DNA of 64,000 bases from Roseomonas sp. (lineage in GTDB: Bacteria; Pseudomonadota; Alphaproteobacteria; Acetobacterales; Acetobacteraceae). The DNA is taken from NCBI GenBank assembly GCA_031180725.1, contig JAPSLO010000009.1, positions 186,001 to 250,000 on the forward strand, in the 5' to 3' direction. The notes below the pieces were generated by a model. The model worked only from the letters and a program-made list of their open reading frames with translations. It searched no databases and was not told the DNA's origin. How positions within the stretch are numbered: the first letter of the stretch is position 1; each line of letters starts with the position of its first letter. Positions 16,640 to 26,220 of this stretch are shown piece after piece. A program made the position numbers and the translations under genes.

Positions 16640-17623
16640 ATGCACAGCCCCATCCGCCGCCGGGCCCTGCTCGGCGGCCTGACCGCGGCGGTCAGCGCGC
16701 CGGCCCTCGCTCAGCAGACGACCGACTGGCCGCGCCGCCCCTGGCGCATCATCGTGGCGCAGCCGCCGGGCGGGAACCTGGACATCCTGGTGCGCGCCGT
16801 CGCCGAAGGGCTGCGCGCCGAACTCGGCCAGCCTGTGGTGGTGGAGAACCGCCCCGGCGGCAATGGCGTGATCGGCCTGGAAGCCTGCGCGCAATCGGCG
16901 CCGGACGGCACCACCTTCTGCGCCCTGAACATCGAGAACATGGCCACGGTGCCGCATACCGACCCCGAGCTTTATGCGCGCTACGCCTCGCTGCGCCCGG
17001 TCACGCAGATGGCCAGCGCCCGCAGCGTGGTGGTAGCCCATGCCGATGTGCCAGCGAGTGACCTGAAGCAGTTCGTCGCCTGGGCCCGCACCCAGCGGGA
17101 GGTGAACTACGGCTCCTCCGGCAGCGGCTCCGCCCAGCAGCTTCTGTTCGAATGGCTGAAGGCGCGCGAGGGCATCCAGATGGAGCACATCCCCTTCCGC
17201 GGCATCGGCGACGCATTCCGCGAACTGATGGGCGGCCGCATCCAGCTCAGCTACGGCGCGCTGGCGCTGGCCATGCCGCAGATCCGCTCCGGGCGCATCA
17301 AGCCGCTCGCCATGCTGGGCAGCGAGCGTTTCCCGGACCTGCCGGATGTGCCTTCGATGGTGGAGCTTGGTTACAACTTCCCCTACGCCGGCCCCTGGTG
17401 GGGGTTGGCGGCGCCAGGCGGCACGCCGGATGCCATCGTGGATCGCCTGTCCAGCGCCGTCCGGGCGTTGGTGAGCAACGAGGATTTCTCGGCCCGGATG
17501 CTGGCGCCCAGCTACTTCCAGGGGCTGGGCACCACCCCGGCGCAATTCGCCGAGGTGATCCGGCGCGAAAGGGAAGCCGGCGCGGAGCTGGTCCGTCTGG
17601 CCGGCCTGGCGCCCGCGCGCTGA
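16640..17623 (+). CDS. Bug/TctC family periplasmic receptor
   Basis: 327 residues. The signal peptide 'MHSPIRRRALLGGLTAAVSAPALAQ' precedes 'DWPRRPWRIIVAQPPGGNLDILVRAVAEGLRAELGQPVVVENRPGGNG'. Other blocks include 'EHIPFRGIGDAFRELMGGRIQLSYG' and 'LAAPGGTPDAIVDRLSSAV'. RBS GGGAGGAAA is 7 nt upstream. It is the last gene of the aromatic meta-cleavage set, 32 bp after the FAH gene, so it may bind the aromatic acid. 'VAQPPGGNLD' deviates slightly from the usual 'VPFPPGGxxD'. A hairpin follows at 17711. Confidence 0.92.
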   Translation: MHSPIRRRALLGGLTAAVSAPALAQQTTDWPRRPWRIIVAQPPGGNLDILVRAVAEGLRAELGQPVVVENRPGGNGVIGLEACAQSAPDGTTFCALNIENMATVPHTDPELYARYASLRPVTQMASARSVVVAHADVPASDLKQFVAWARTQREVNYGSSGSGSAQQLLFEWLKAREGIQMEHIPFRGIGDAFRELMGGRIQLSYGALALAMPQIRSGRIKPLAMLGSERFPDLPDVPSMVELGYNFPYAGPWWGLAAPGGTPDAIVDRLSSAVRALVSNEDFSARMLAPSYFQGLGTTPAQFAEVIRREREAGAELVRLAGLAPAR

Positions 17624-17710
17624 GCATTTCAAAGCCAGGTGGAACTGGCGGAGAGCTAGAGCGGTTGCGGCAAGCGTGCGCGGGCGGCAGTTGCTGAAGC
17701 AGCTTTCGGA

Positions 17711-17732
17711 GGAAGACCGGCTTCGGTCTTCC
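17711..17732 (+). terminator. Stem-loop downstream of the meta-cleavage operon
   Basis: GGAAGACCG (17711-17719), loop GCTT, CGGTCTTCC (17724-17732); outer TTCG/CGAA bases extend the pairing with one mismatch. It is 88 nt after the Bug stop and 13 nt from the convergent small gene's stop. No T-run, so it may be a rho-assisted or processing stem. Confidence 0.45.
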
Positions 17733-17744
17733 CCGAAGGGCGCA

Positions 17745-17924
17745 TCAGCGCCGGGCCATGCCCTTCCGGATCTCCCGCTCCACCGCGCTGCGTTCGGCGG
17801 AGCCGATGCGGCGGATGATCTCCCGCACGATGGCGGGGGAGATGCGGTGGCGCTTGGCCAAGTAGGTCACTTCGGCCTCGATGCGGGCCGGATCGAGTTC
17901 AGGGGTCTGGGCTTTGCTCTGCAT
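17745..17924 (-). CDS. Small DUF3606-like protein (59 aa)
   Basis: 59 residues, reading MQSKAQTPELDPARIEAEVT and then YLAKRHRISPAIVREIIRRI, ending GSAERSAVEREIRKGMARR. The order 'aromatic-x-x-KRHxISPAIVREIIRRIGSAERSAVEREI' matches the DUF3606-type small helical proteins common in Rhizobiales and Acetobacteraceae, in which a short helix-turn-helix-like core is followed by 'G.s...v...l'. Predicted all-helical, basic and cytoplasmic. Function unknown. It lies in the same direction as another small open frame (17964-18110), 39 bp apart. Confidence 0.6.
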   Translation of the reverse strand: MQSKAQTPELDPARIEAEVTYLAKRHRISPAIVREIIRRIGSAERSAVEREIRKGMARR

Positions 17925-17963
17925 GGGACTTGTCCTAGGGCGGCCCGGGGCCGCTATCCCTGC

Positions 17964-18110
17964 TCAGCCCATCAGCTCCAGCACGATCTGCCGGATTTCA
18001 TCCGGACTGAGCCGTGGCGGCTCGGGTTCGCGCGGGGGCGGGGTGAGGGGCAGGGTGATGTTGGCGTGAATGTTGCGCCGGCTTGCGGCGCGCGGCGTGT
18101 AAAGGGTCAC
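17964..18110 (-). CDS. Hypothetical small protein (48 aa)
   Basis: GTG-started frame of 48 residues, ending 'LPLTPPPREPEPPRLSPDEIRQIVLELMG'. The proline-rich middle followed by an amphipathic helix looks like a genuine small protein tail, and its C-terminus resembles the helix of the neighbouring small gene. The frame is open much further upstream, antisense to the histidine kinase, but that part has no protein character, so the start is uncertain. No family recognised. Confidence 0.35.
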   Translation of the reverse strand: MTLYTPRAASRRNIHANITLPLTPPPREPEPPRLSPDEIRQIVLELMG

Positions 18111-18531
18111 GTGGTCCTTTCCTGGCTGGCACCCGCGGGTGCCGGCAGTTGCGAATGCCTCCGCGCCAAGCGAGGCCGCGGCGATCGCCCGCGACACCGG
18201 CCCGGCCGGAGATACTGATTCATGATTCTGTCCGGAAGCGCGCAGGCATGCGCCAGCGGCTTGCGGCTGAGGGGGGCGATTCGGCGGAGCCGCGCCCCGG
18301 ATCCATGCTGTGGGGAATGGTGCCGCCTGGCGCCGCGTTGTTAAATGGTGATGCGACCTTCCGGTTGCAACATCACGGCGGGACTCAGGGCCGCCGCATT
18401 GCAGTTCCATCACCACTCCGTGTTGCCCTGCCGGGGCTGGTTCATACGCGCATCGTACGGCGGCTATCTTGCGGCCAGCGCGAAGGGACCCGCCATGCGG
18501 GCTCCTAGCGCCACTTCGGCCCGGACCCCGC
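18111..18531. other. Intergenic region upstream of the PAS histidine kinase
   Basis: 421 bases without a convincing gene. It holds a perfect 16-bp palindrome GGCACCCG/CGGGTGCC at 18128-18143 and a lower-GC patch around 18339-18385 (GTTGTTAAATGGTGATGCG), which is the likely promoter area for the kinase. No tRNA-like or repeat structure was seen. Confidence 0.4.
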
Positions 18532-21500
18532 ATGCTGCCTTTGCCGGCCTCCCTCGAGGCCCTTCCTCTCCCGGTTGCCGTGGTGTCCGGACCCGGGGGC
18601 GAGTTCCTCGCCGCCAACGGGGCTTGGCGCGCGGAACCCACCCTTCTCGGCGCCGCCTCGCTGGCAGCGCTGTTCCCGGCTGTCGCGGCAGAGCTGGCGG
18701 CGGGCGGAGCGCTGCCGCTGCGCTTCTCGCGCCTGTCCTCGGCGGTGGGCGGCTGGTGGGACCTCGACCTGGTGCCGAACCCGGAGCTGCCGGAGAGCTG
18801 GCTCGTCACCGCCCGCGATGCAACGGAAGCGGTGCGCCTGCAGCGCGCTGCCGACCGTGCGGCGCGCCTGCAACTGGCCATCGACAGTGGCCGCATCGGC
18901 GCCTGGGAGATTGACCTGGTCACAGGCCGGGGCAGCCTCTCGCCCGGGTGCCGCGACCTGCTCGGCATGGAGCATCAGGATTTCACCGGTAAGGCGTGGC
19001 TGCTGGCCCTGCATCCCGATGACCACGCCCGGGCCGAAGCCGCCTGGGCCGAGGCGGTGGAACAGGGCACGCCCTACGAATTGGAGTGCCGGACCGCCGC
19101 GCCGGCAGCCGATGGCGGCGCGCGGTGGCTGCTGATCCGCGGCGCGGTGGAACGCGACGAGGATGGCCACCCCCTGCGTGGTGCCGGCGTGCTCTTGGAC
19201 ATCACCTCCCGCCGCCGGGCGGAGGAAGCCCTGCAGGAAAGCGAGGCAAGGCTGCGCTTTGCCCAGCGCATCGGGCGGCTGGGCGGCTTCGAAATCGACC
19301 TGCACACGGGGCTGAACCTGCGCAGCGCGGAATACATGGCTTTGCAGGGCCGCGGCGCCAGCCCGGCCGAGGAATACCACGCCGATTGGGTGGGGCGCCT
19401 GCATCCTGAGGATCGCGAGAGGGCCGAGGCGCATTTCCTGGCTGCGGTACAGGGCGACGCCACCGAATATGCGCAGGAATACCGCGTCCTGACGCCGCAG
19501 AACGAGGTGCGCTGGATCGTCGCTCGTGGCGAGATCGAGCGGGATGCGGAAGGCCGCGCGTTGCGCATGCGCGGCGCACATCTCGACGTGACGGAGATGA
19601 AGCAGGCCGAGGCGAGGCTGGCGGAAAGCGAGGCCCGGCTGCGCCTGGCGCTCTCCGTCGCCGCGCTCGGCGTGGTGGAATGGGACCTGGAAACCGGGGT
19701 GACCATCGCCGATGCGCGTGCCGCCGCCATCTCGCGCGGGCTGCTGCCGCCTCTGGTGCCGATCGCCATAGAAGGGCCGGAACGGGCCGCCTGGCGCGCC
19801 GCCATCCACCCAGAGGACCTGCCCCGGCGTCTTTCCGTGCGCGGCCTGGTGCAGGGTGGCGCGCCATCCTCGCAGGACGAGTACCGCATCCGCCTGCCCG
19901 GCACGCCGGAAGGCGAATGGGACTGGATCGCCAGCCGCAGCGCGGTGGTGCTGCGCGACGCGGCCGGCCGTGCGCTGCGCGTGCTGGACATCATCCAGGA
20001 CATCACGCCGCGTCGCCGCGCCGAGGCCGCCCTTGCTGAAAGCGAGGCCCGCTTCCGCGCGCTGGTGGAGACCATGCCGCAGGTGGCCTTCTCCCTCACG
20101 CCGGAAGCCGGCGTGGACTTCGTCAACCCGCGCTGGCACGAATTCAGCGGCCAGCCGGCGGCCGCGGCGGAAGGGGTGGGCTGGATGGCCGCCCTGCACC
20201 CGGACGATCTGCGCCGTACCCTGATCACCTGGCATCAGGCCGTCGCACACGGCCGTCCGGGCGAGGTGGAGCACCGGCTGCGCCGCGCGGACGGCACCTG
20301 GCGCTGGTTCCTGACCCGCGTGCATCCGCTGCGCGCGCCGGAGGATGGTCGCATCCTGCGCTGGTTCGGCACCTCGACCGATATCACAGAGATCGTCGCC
20401 GCCCGCGAAAGCGCCGCCCGTGCGCGGGAGGAACTGGAAGCCCGTGTGGCCGAACGCACCCGCGCGCTGAGCGACGTGGCGGCGGAGTTGCAGGCGGAAA
20501 TGCGCCGGCGCGAGGCTGCCCAGGCAGCGCTGTTGCAATCGCAGAAGCTGGAGGTGTTGGGCCAGCTGACCAGCGGCGTGGCGCACGACTTCAACAATGT
20601 GCTGGCCGCGATCATCGGCAGCTACCGCCTGATCGCCCGCCGCACGCAGGACCCCGCGCTGCTGGAGATGATGCGCCATGGCGAGCGCGCGGCGGAACGC
20701 GCTGGCACGCTAGTACGCCAGCTACTGGGCTTCGCGCGGCGCGAGGAGTTGCGCCCGCGGCTGGTGCAGGCGGCGGAGGTGCTGCATGGCGCCATGCCGA
20801 TGCTGCGCCACACGCTGGGCGCACGGATCGAACTCCAGCTGGAGGCGCCGGAGGATCTGTGGCCGGTGCTGACTGATCCCGCCCAGTTGGAGGTCGCGCT
20901 GCTGAACCTGGCCGCCAATGCGCGCGATGCCATGCCGGACGGCGGCAAGCTGCGCATCTCCGCGCGCAACCTGTTGCCTTCCGAGCGCCCGGCGCGGCTG
21001 CGGCCCGGCGACTATGTGGGGATCGCCGTTCGCGATACCGGCGCCGGCATGGCGGAGGAGGTGCTGGCCCGCGCTGCCGAACCCTTCTTTACCACCAAGC
21101 CCGCTGGCCGGGGCACGGGCCTCGGCCTGGCCATGGTGCAGGGCTTCGCGGAAGGCTGCTCCGGCTGCCTGCGTCTGGACAGCCGGCCGGGGGAGGGCAC
21201 GACGGTGGAGATCGTGCTGCCCCGCGCCGCCGTCATAGGAATGGAGCCGCGGGTGGATGATGACGGCACGGATGTGCTGGACCCCGCCTGGCATGGCGAT
21301 GCCGTCATCCTGATGGCCGAGGATGACGACCAGGTCCGCCCCGTCACCGCCACTTTCCTGCGCGACCTGGGCTATCGGGTGACGGAAGCGCCCTCCGCCG
21401 AGGTCGCGGTGGCGCTGGCCCATGCCTCGCCCCAGCCCGACCTGCTGCTGACGGATGTGGAGATGCCTGGGGCGGACGGTGTCTCGCTGGCGATGCGGCT

Positions 21501-21672
21501 GCGATCGGAACGGCCGAGCCTGCCGGTGATCTTCGTCACTGGCCGGCCGCCCGGCCCGGCGCTCGCCGATGAGGTGGTGCTGCGCAAGCCCTATACGGGC
21601 AAGGCGCTGGCCGCAGCGATCCTCTCCGCGCTCGGCCGCCGCAAGGTCACGCAGCCAGTGCCCGCGGAGTAG
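18532..21672 (+). CDS. Multi-PAS hybrid sensor histidine kinase with receiver domain
   Basis: 1046 residues from ATG 18532; an in-frame TTG at 18469 would add 21 residues. No membrane helix is seen, so it is a cytoplasmic sensor. About five PAS/PAC modules occupy residues 10-620, each ending in a 'DIT.RRRAEEAL.ESEARLRFA' linker. A coiled coil (about 625-670, 'REELEARVAERTRALSDVAAELQAEMRRREAAQAAL') leads to the H-box 'LTSGVAHDFNNVLAAI' with His685, then an HATPase_c domain ('NLAANARDAMPDGG', 'DTGAGM', 'GRGTGLGLAMV') and a receiver domain with Asp975 in 'LLLTDVEMPGADG'. Autophosphorylated His685 would pass phosphate to Asp975. No output regulator is adjacent. Confidence 0.92.
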   Translation: MLPLPASLEALPLPVAVVSGPGGEFLAANGAWRAEPTLLGAASLAALFPAVAAELAAGGALPLRFSRLSSAVGGWWDLDLVPNPELPESWLVTARDATEAVRLQRAADRAARLQLAIDSGRIGAWEIDLVTGRGSLSPGCRDLLGMEHQDFTGKAWLLALHPDDHARAEAAWAEAVEQGTPYELECRTAAPAADGGARWLLIRGAVERDEDGHPLRGAGVLLDITSRRRAEEALQESEARLRFAQRIGRLGGFEIDLHTGLNLRSAEYMALQGRGASPAEEYHADWVGRLHPEDRERAEAHFLAAVQGDATEYAQEYRVLTPQNEVRWIVARGEIERDAEGRALRMRGAHLDVTEMKQAEARLAESEARLRLALSVAALGVVEWDLETGVTIADARAAAISRGLLPPLVPIAIEGPERAAWRAAIHPEDLPRRLSVRGLVQGGAPSSQDEYRIRLPGTPEGEWDWIASRSAVVLRDAAGRALRVLDIIQDITPRRRAEAALAESEARFRALVETMPQVAFSLTPEAGVDFVNPRWHEFSGQPAAAAEGVGWMAALHPDDLRRTLITWHQAVAHGRPGEVEHRLRRADGTWRWFLTRVHPLRAPEDGRILRWFGTSTDITEIVAARESAARAREELEARVAERTRALSDVAAELQAEMRRREAAQAALLQSQKLEVLGQLTSGVAHDFNNVLAAIIGSYRLIARRTQDPALLEMMRHGERAAERAGTLVRQLLGFARREELRPRLVQAAEVLHGAMPMLRHTLGARIELQLEAPEDLWPVLTDPAQLEVALLNLAANARDAMPDGGKLRISARNLLPSERPARLRPGDYVGIAVRDTGAGMAEEVLARAAEPFFTTKPAGRGTGLGLAMVQGFAEGCSGCLRLDSRPGEGTTVEIVLPRAAVIGMEPRVDDDGTDVLDPAWHGDAVILMAEDDDQVRPVTATFLRDLGYRVTEAPSAEVAVALAHASPQPDLLLTDVEMPGADGVSLAMRLRSERPSLPVIFVTGRPPGPALADEVVLRKPYTGKALAAAILSALGRRKVTQPVPAE

Positions 21673-22265
21673 CCTCCGTCACTGGCGGCTCCGGGTGCTC
21701 CAGCGCAACCACATCGCCTAGCAGCACCGGGGCCGGCGCGCCGCTGCCCAGCCCTGGGCGGAGAGGCTGGCAAGCGTGCCCAGATGCACCTGCGCCTGTC
21801 CGGTGCCGCCATTCTCCACAACGGCGGCAGGCGTCGAGGGATCGAGCCCGGCGCCGATCAACCCGGATTGTAGCGTGGGCAGGGTGCTGCGGCCCATATA
21901 GATTGCTAGCGTCTGGCCCGGCCGGGCGAGGGCGCCGAGATCCGGTTCCAACCGGCCGTCGCGCGTATGGCCGGTGGCCAGTGTCACGCTGCGCGCCGCG
22001 TCGCCATGCGTCGGCAGTATGCCGATCTCCGCCGCGCGATGGGCGGCGCAGAAGGGCGCGAGCCTGCCGGCAGGCGCGTAGGCGCCAGCAGGAAGGCGTG
22101 CCAGGCGGCCTGGTAGGGCACTACGCGAATGGCGGCGTTCTTCCTCCGGCTGGAAGCTGACCGGATCGGTATGCGGCGCCACCAGCCCGTTCGCGCGCGC
22201 CGCGGGCGCCAGCAGCGCGGTCCAGTGCATCGGCGCGAAGGCGGTTCCGCAGACTTCACCGCGGC
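21647..22265 (-). pseudogene. Decayed nasA (nitrate reductase C-terminus) - cobA (SUMT) remnant
   Basis: On the minus strand, coming from 22265: frame A reads 'FAPMHWTALLAPAARANGLVAPHTDPVSFQPE' (about 22240-22145), then after a frameshift near 22143 'KNAAIRVVPYQAAWHAFLLAP' (to about 22085). Both match the extreme C-terminal region of assimilatory nitrate reductases. After a deletion junction near 22075 comes 'GILPTHGDAARSVTLATGHTRDG...ALARPGQTLAIYMG...GLIGAGLDPSTPAAVVENG' (to about 21755), the C-terminal half of uroporphyrinogen-III C-methyltransferase. A second frameshift near 21750 restores 'GAPAPVLLGDVVALEHPEPP', stopping at 21647 inside the 3' end of the kinase gene. The nasA-cobA order copies that of nitrate-assimilation operons. 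No intact frame remains. Confidence 0.75.
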
Positions 22266-22437
22266 GGCCCGGTCCGGCTCGCCATCCATCAGCAGCATGC
22301 GCAAGCAGCCTCCCCAGCAAGGTCGCCTGTCGCCACGCCGGCATTGCCTCCGCGCGGGAAGATGCTGGGAAGACGTTGCGGGGGAAGGGACCGCGTCCTC
22401 TGATGCGGTCGGCCCGTCCAGGGAGGAGGTAGTCGCC

Positions 22438-22833
22438 ATGCTCGAGGCCCGCACGATCAGCATCTCCATCGCCCGGCCCTGGGATCAGGTGTACGAGGCC
22501 ATCTGGCGCCCCGAGAGCTTCCCCCGGTGGGCCTCCGGCCTCAGCCGCGCCGGGCTGCGCCGAGAGGGCGACGCCTGGGCGACGGAGGGCCCCGAAGGCC
22601 CGGTGCGCATCCGCTTCACCGGCCACAACCCCTTCGGCGTGATGGACCACCAGGTGGAGCTGGGGGACGGCCAGGTCGTGCAAGTGCCAATGCGCGTGAT
22701 CGCCAATGCCGAGGGCGCCGAGGTGCTGATCACCCTGTTCCGCCAGCCCGGCATGACTGACGAGAAATTCCAGGCCGACGCCGCCTGGATCCGCCGCGAC
22801 CTGGAGGCGCTGCGCGCCTGGCTGGAGAGTTGA
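22438..22833 (+). CDS. SRPBCC (START/polyketide cyclase-like) family protein
   Basis: 131 residues from ATG 22438 with a strong RBS GGGAGGAGG. 'LEARTISISIARPWDQVYEAIWRPESFPRWASGLSRAGLRREGDAW' is the first strand and helix pair of the SRPBCC fold, a hydrophobic-cavity fold used for ligand binding, cyclisation or hydrolysis. The rest ('MDHQVELGDGQVVQVPMRVIANAEGAEVLITLFRQPG') is the antiparallel sheet and the end is the long C-terminal helix. Short and single-domain. It is convergent with livF (6 bp apart) and next to the decayed nasA-cobA remnant. Ligand unknown. Confidence 0.8.
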   Translation: MLEARTISISIARPWDQVYEAIWRPESFPRWASGLSRAGLRREGDAWATEGPEGPVRIRFTGHNPFGVMDHQVELGDGQVVQVPMRVIANAEGAEVLITLFRQPGMTDEKFQADAAWIRRDLEALRAWLES

Positions 22834-22838
22834 GGACC

Positions 22839-23539
<701 letters not shown>

Positions 23540-23540
<1 letters not shown>

Positions 23541-24295
23541 CAGCCGTGCTCCTCCGCCAGATAGGCGTCCCGCACGGCGGGATCGGCGCGGATCTCCTCG
23601 GCACTGCCGGTGGCGATGGCGCGGCCATAGACCAGCACGGTGATGCGGTCCGCGAGCGCGAAGACGGCATCCATGTCGTGCTCCACCAGCAGCATCGGGA
23701 TGCGGCCCTTCAGGCGGCGCAGCGTTTCCGTCATGCGCAGGGACTCCGAAGGGCCAAGCCCGGCCATCGGCTCGTCCAGCAGCAGCAGCCGCGGTTCGGA
23801 GGCCAGCGCCATGGCCAGTTCCAGCACCTTGCGCTCGCCATGCGAGAGATCGCCCGCGCGGCGCCCGCTGCGGGCAAGGTCGAAGCCGACCTCCTCCAGC
23901 AGCGCGCTGGCGCGCGTGGTGAGCGAGGCATCGGTCGCGGCGCGGCGCCAGAAGCGGAAGGAATGGCCCTGATGCGCCTGCACGGCCAGCGCCACATTGG
24001 CCAGGGCCGTGTCGTCGTCCAGCAGCTGCACGATCTGGAAGCTGCGCGCCAGGCCCATGCGCGCGCGGCGCGCGGCGGAAAGGGGCGTGACATCCTGGCC
24101 GAGCAGCAGGATGCGCCCGGCATCCGGCCGGATCTCGCCGGTGAGCTGCCCGATCAGCGTGGTCTTGCCGGCGCCGTTCGGGCCGATCAGCGCGTGCAAC
24201 TCCCCCGTGCGGACATCCAGCGAGAGGTCGTCGGTCGCGGTCAGACCGCCGAAGCGCTTGACCAGGCCCTCGGCGCGCAGCAGGGGTTCAGCCAC
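23540..24295 (-). CDS. livG: Branched-chain amino acid-type ABC transporter ATPase LivG
   Basis: 251 residues. Walker A 'GPNGAGKTTLIGQLTGEIRPDAG' (38-45), signature 'LSHGERKVLELAMALASEP', Walker B 'LLLLDEPMAGLGPSESLRM', and the extended LivG C-terminus 'GRAIATGSAEEIRADPAVRDAYLAEEHG'. Its start overlaps the livM stop by 8 bp. Partner of LivF in driving HAAT transport. The arrangement H-M-G-F is canonical. Confidence 0.93.
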
Positions 24296-25271
24296 TGCCG
24301 CGCCTCACGCCGAACAGACCCATCAGGCCACCGCGCAGGAACAGTACGACCAGCAGCAGGATGGGGCCGAGGAAGAAGGGCCAATGCTCCGTCAGCCCGC
24401 CGAGCGTGTATTCCAGCCCCACCAGCGCCACCGCGCCCAGCACCGGGCCCAGCATGGTCCCCATGCCGCCCAGGATCACCATCACCATGATGTCGCCTGA
24501 ACGCTGCCACGACATCATCTCCGGCGAGACATAGCGCAGGTAGTTCGCCATCAGCGCCCCCGCGATGCCGCAGCCGACACCGGAGATGACGAAGGCCACC
24601 AGCTTGTAGGGATAGGTGGAGACGCCGAGTGCCGCCATGCGGCGCTCGTTCTGCCGCACCCCTTCCAGCACGCGGCCGAAGCGGCTGCCGATGATCCGGT
24701 GCAGCAGGAACAGCCAGACGGCCAGGATGCCCAGGCACAGCCAATAGAGCTGCGCCGGGTCGCGCAGATCGAGCCCCGGCACCAGATTGTGCCGCCGCAC
24801 CGAAAGACCGTCGTCGCCGCCATACTGCTTCAGCCCGACGAAGAGGAAGAACACCATCTGCGCGAAGGCCAGCGTGATCATGATGAACTGCACGCCGGAG
24901 GTGCGTAGCGACAGCGCCCCGATCGCCGCCGCTGCCAGGCCGGAGACCAGCATTGCGGTCGGCAGCGTCACCAGCAGCTCATTGCTGCCGGGGATCAGGC
25001 CGAAGATCGGCTCGCCGAGCCGGAAATGCTCCCACAGGATGCCCACGGCATAGCCGCCCAGGCCGAAATAGGCGGCGTGGCCAAAGCTCACCAGTCCGCC
25101 ATGGCCCAGGATGAGGTTCAGCGAAGCCGCGGCGATGGCAAAGCAGGCCATCTGGGTGGCGATGCCAATGCTGGCGGGGCTGTCCAACGCCTGCGCCGCG
25201 AAGGGCAGGGCGGCCGCCAGCGCCAGCAGCAGGGCCAGCACCCCGCGATAGGTCCAGCCGCGCTCAGGCAT
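24288..25271 (-). CDS. livM: Branched-chain amino acid-type ABC transporter permease LivM
   Basis: 327 residues with eight to ten hydrophobic helices. 'LILGHGGLVSFGHAAYFGLGGYAVGIL' and 'RRMAALGVSTYPYKLVAFVISGVGCGIAGALMANYLRYVSPEMMSWQRSGDIMVMVILGGMGTMLGPVLGAVAL' are LivM hallmarks, the second being the ATPase-contact loop. Overlaps livH and livG by 8 bp each. It forms the inner-membrane channel with LivH. Confidence 0.92.
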   Translation of the reverse strand: MPERGWTYRGVLALLLALAAALPFAAQALDSPASIGIATQMACFAIAAASLNLILGHGGLVSFGHAAYFGLGGYAVGILWEHFRLGEPIFGLIPGSNELLVTLPTAMLVSGLAAAAIGALSLRTSGVQFIMITLAFAQMVFFLFVGLKQYGGDDGLSVRRHNLVPGLDLRDPAQLYWLCLGILAVWLFLLHRIIGSRFGRVLEGVRQNERRMAALGVSTYPYKLVAFVISGVGCGIAGALMANYLRYVSPEMMSWQRSGDIMVMVILGGMGTMLGPVLGAVALVGLEYTLGGLTEHWPFFLGPILLLVVLFLRGGLMGLFGVRRGSG

Positions 25272-26181
25272 GGGCCGGGAACAGCCCCCGGGGTTTCACC
25301 AGCAACACCACCGCCATCAGCAGATAGACCCCCATGGAGGAGAGCGAGGCGCCGAGCGCATCCGCCTGGTCGGGCGGCAGCGCGCTGCGCAGCAGCCCGG
25401 GCACGAAGCCGCGCAGAAGGGTATCGGTGATGCCGACCAACAGCGCGCCGAACAGCGCGCCGCGGATGCTGCCGATGCCGCCGATCACCACGACCACGAA
25501 GGTCAGGATCAGGATCTGCTCCCCCATCCCGACCGACACGTTGTAGACCGGCCCCGCCATCAGCCCTGCCAGCCCCGCCAGCAGTGCCCCGAGGCCGAAG
25601 ACCAGCGTGTAGAGCAGCCGGATATCCACGCCGAGCGCCCGCACCATCTCGCGATGCGTCGCCCCGGCGCGCACCAGCATGCCGATGCGTGTGTGCTGGA
25701 TCAGCAAGTAGAGACCGACCGCCACCGCCAGTCCCACCGCGATGATCAGCAGCCGGTAGGCGGGGTAGGGCACGCCGGGCAGGATCTCCACCGACCCGCC
25801 GAGCCACGGCGGCACCTGCATGAACAGCGGCTGCCGGCCGAACAGCATGACGATGCCCTGGTTGAAGAACAGGATCAGCCCGAAGGTGGCCAGCACCTGG
25901 TCCAGATGGTCGCGCGCGTAGAGCCGACGCAGCACCAGCAGCTCGATCGCCATGCCCACCACGCCCGCCGCCGCCAGCCCGGCCAGCAATGCCAGGCCCC
26001 AGCTTCCGGTGGCACGTGCCGCGGCTGCGGCGGCGAAGGCGCCGATCATGTAGAGCGACCCATGGGCGAGGTTGATCACGCCCATGATGCCGAAGACCAG
26101 CGTGAGCCCTGCCGCCAGCAGGAACAGCATGACGCCAAGCTGCACGCCGTTGAGGAGCTGCTCCGCGACGAGCGTGCTCAT
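25264..26181 (-). CDS. livH: Branched-chain amino acid-type ABC transporter permease LivH
   Basis: 305 residues. 'LLAAGLTLVFGIMGVINLAHGSLYMIGAFAAAAAA' and 'GATHREMVRALGVDIRLLYTLVFGLGALLAGLAGLMAGPV' are the conserved LivH blocks; multiple membrane helices. Starts 39 bp after the livK stop (26221) and overlaps livM by 8 bp. Channel subunit of the HAAT transporter that serves the catabolic operon. Confidence 0.92.
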   Translation of the reverse strand: MSTLVAEQLLNGVQLGVMLFLLAAGLTLVFGIMGVINLAHGSLYMIGAFAAAAAARATGSWGLALLAGLAAAGVVGMAIELLVLRRLYARDHLDQVLATFGLILFFNQGIVMLFGRQPLFMQVPPWLGGSVEILPGVPYPAYRLLIIAVGLAVAVGLYLLIQHTRIGMLVRAGATHREMVRALGVDIRLLYTLVFGLGALLAGLAGLMAGPVYNVSVGMGEQILILTFVVVVIGGIGSIRGALFGALLVGITDTLLRGFVPGLLRSALPPDQADALGASLSSMGVYLLMAVVLLVKPRGLFPAHA

Positions 26182-26220
26182 CCTGAAGCAGCCCCCTTCT
26201 GCATCGGCGTCACCTGGAGC

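Noticed and set aside
18505-20679. 724-codon open frame antisense to the PAS kinase
   Set aside because: No recognisable domain; the plus strand carries five PAS modules, H-box and ATPase motifs. Typical GC-driven shadow.
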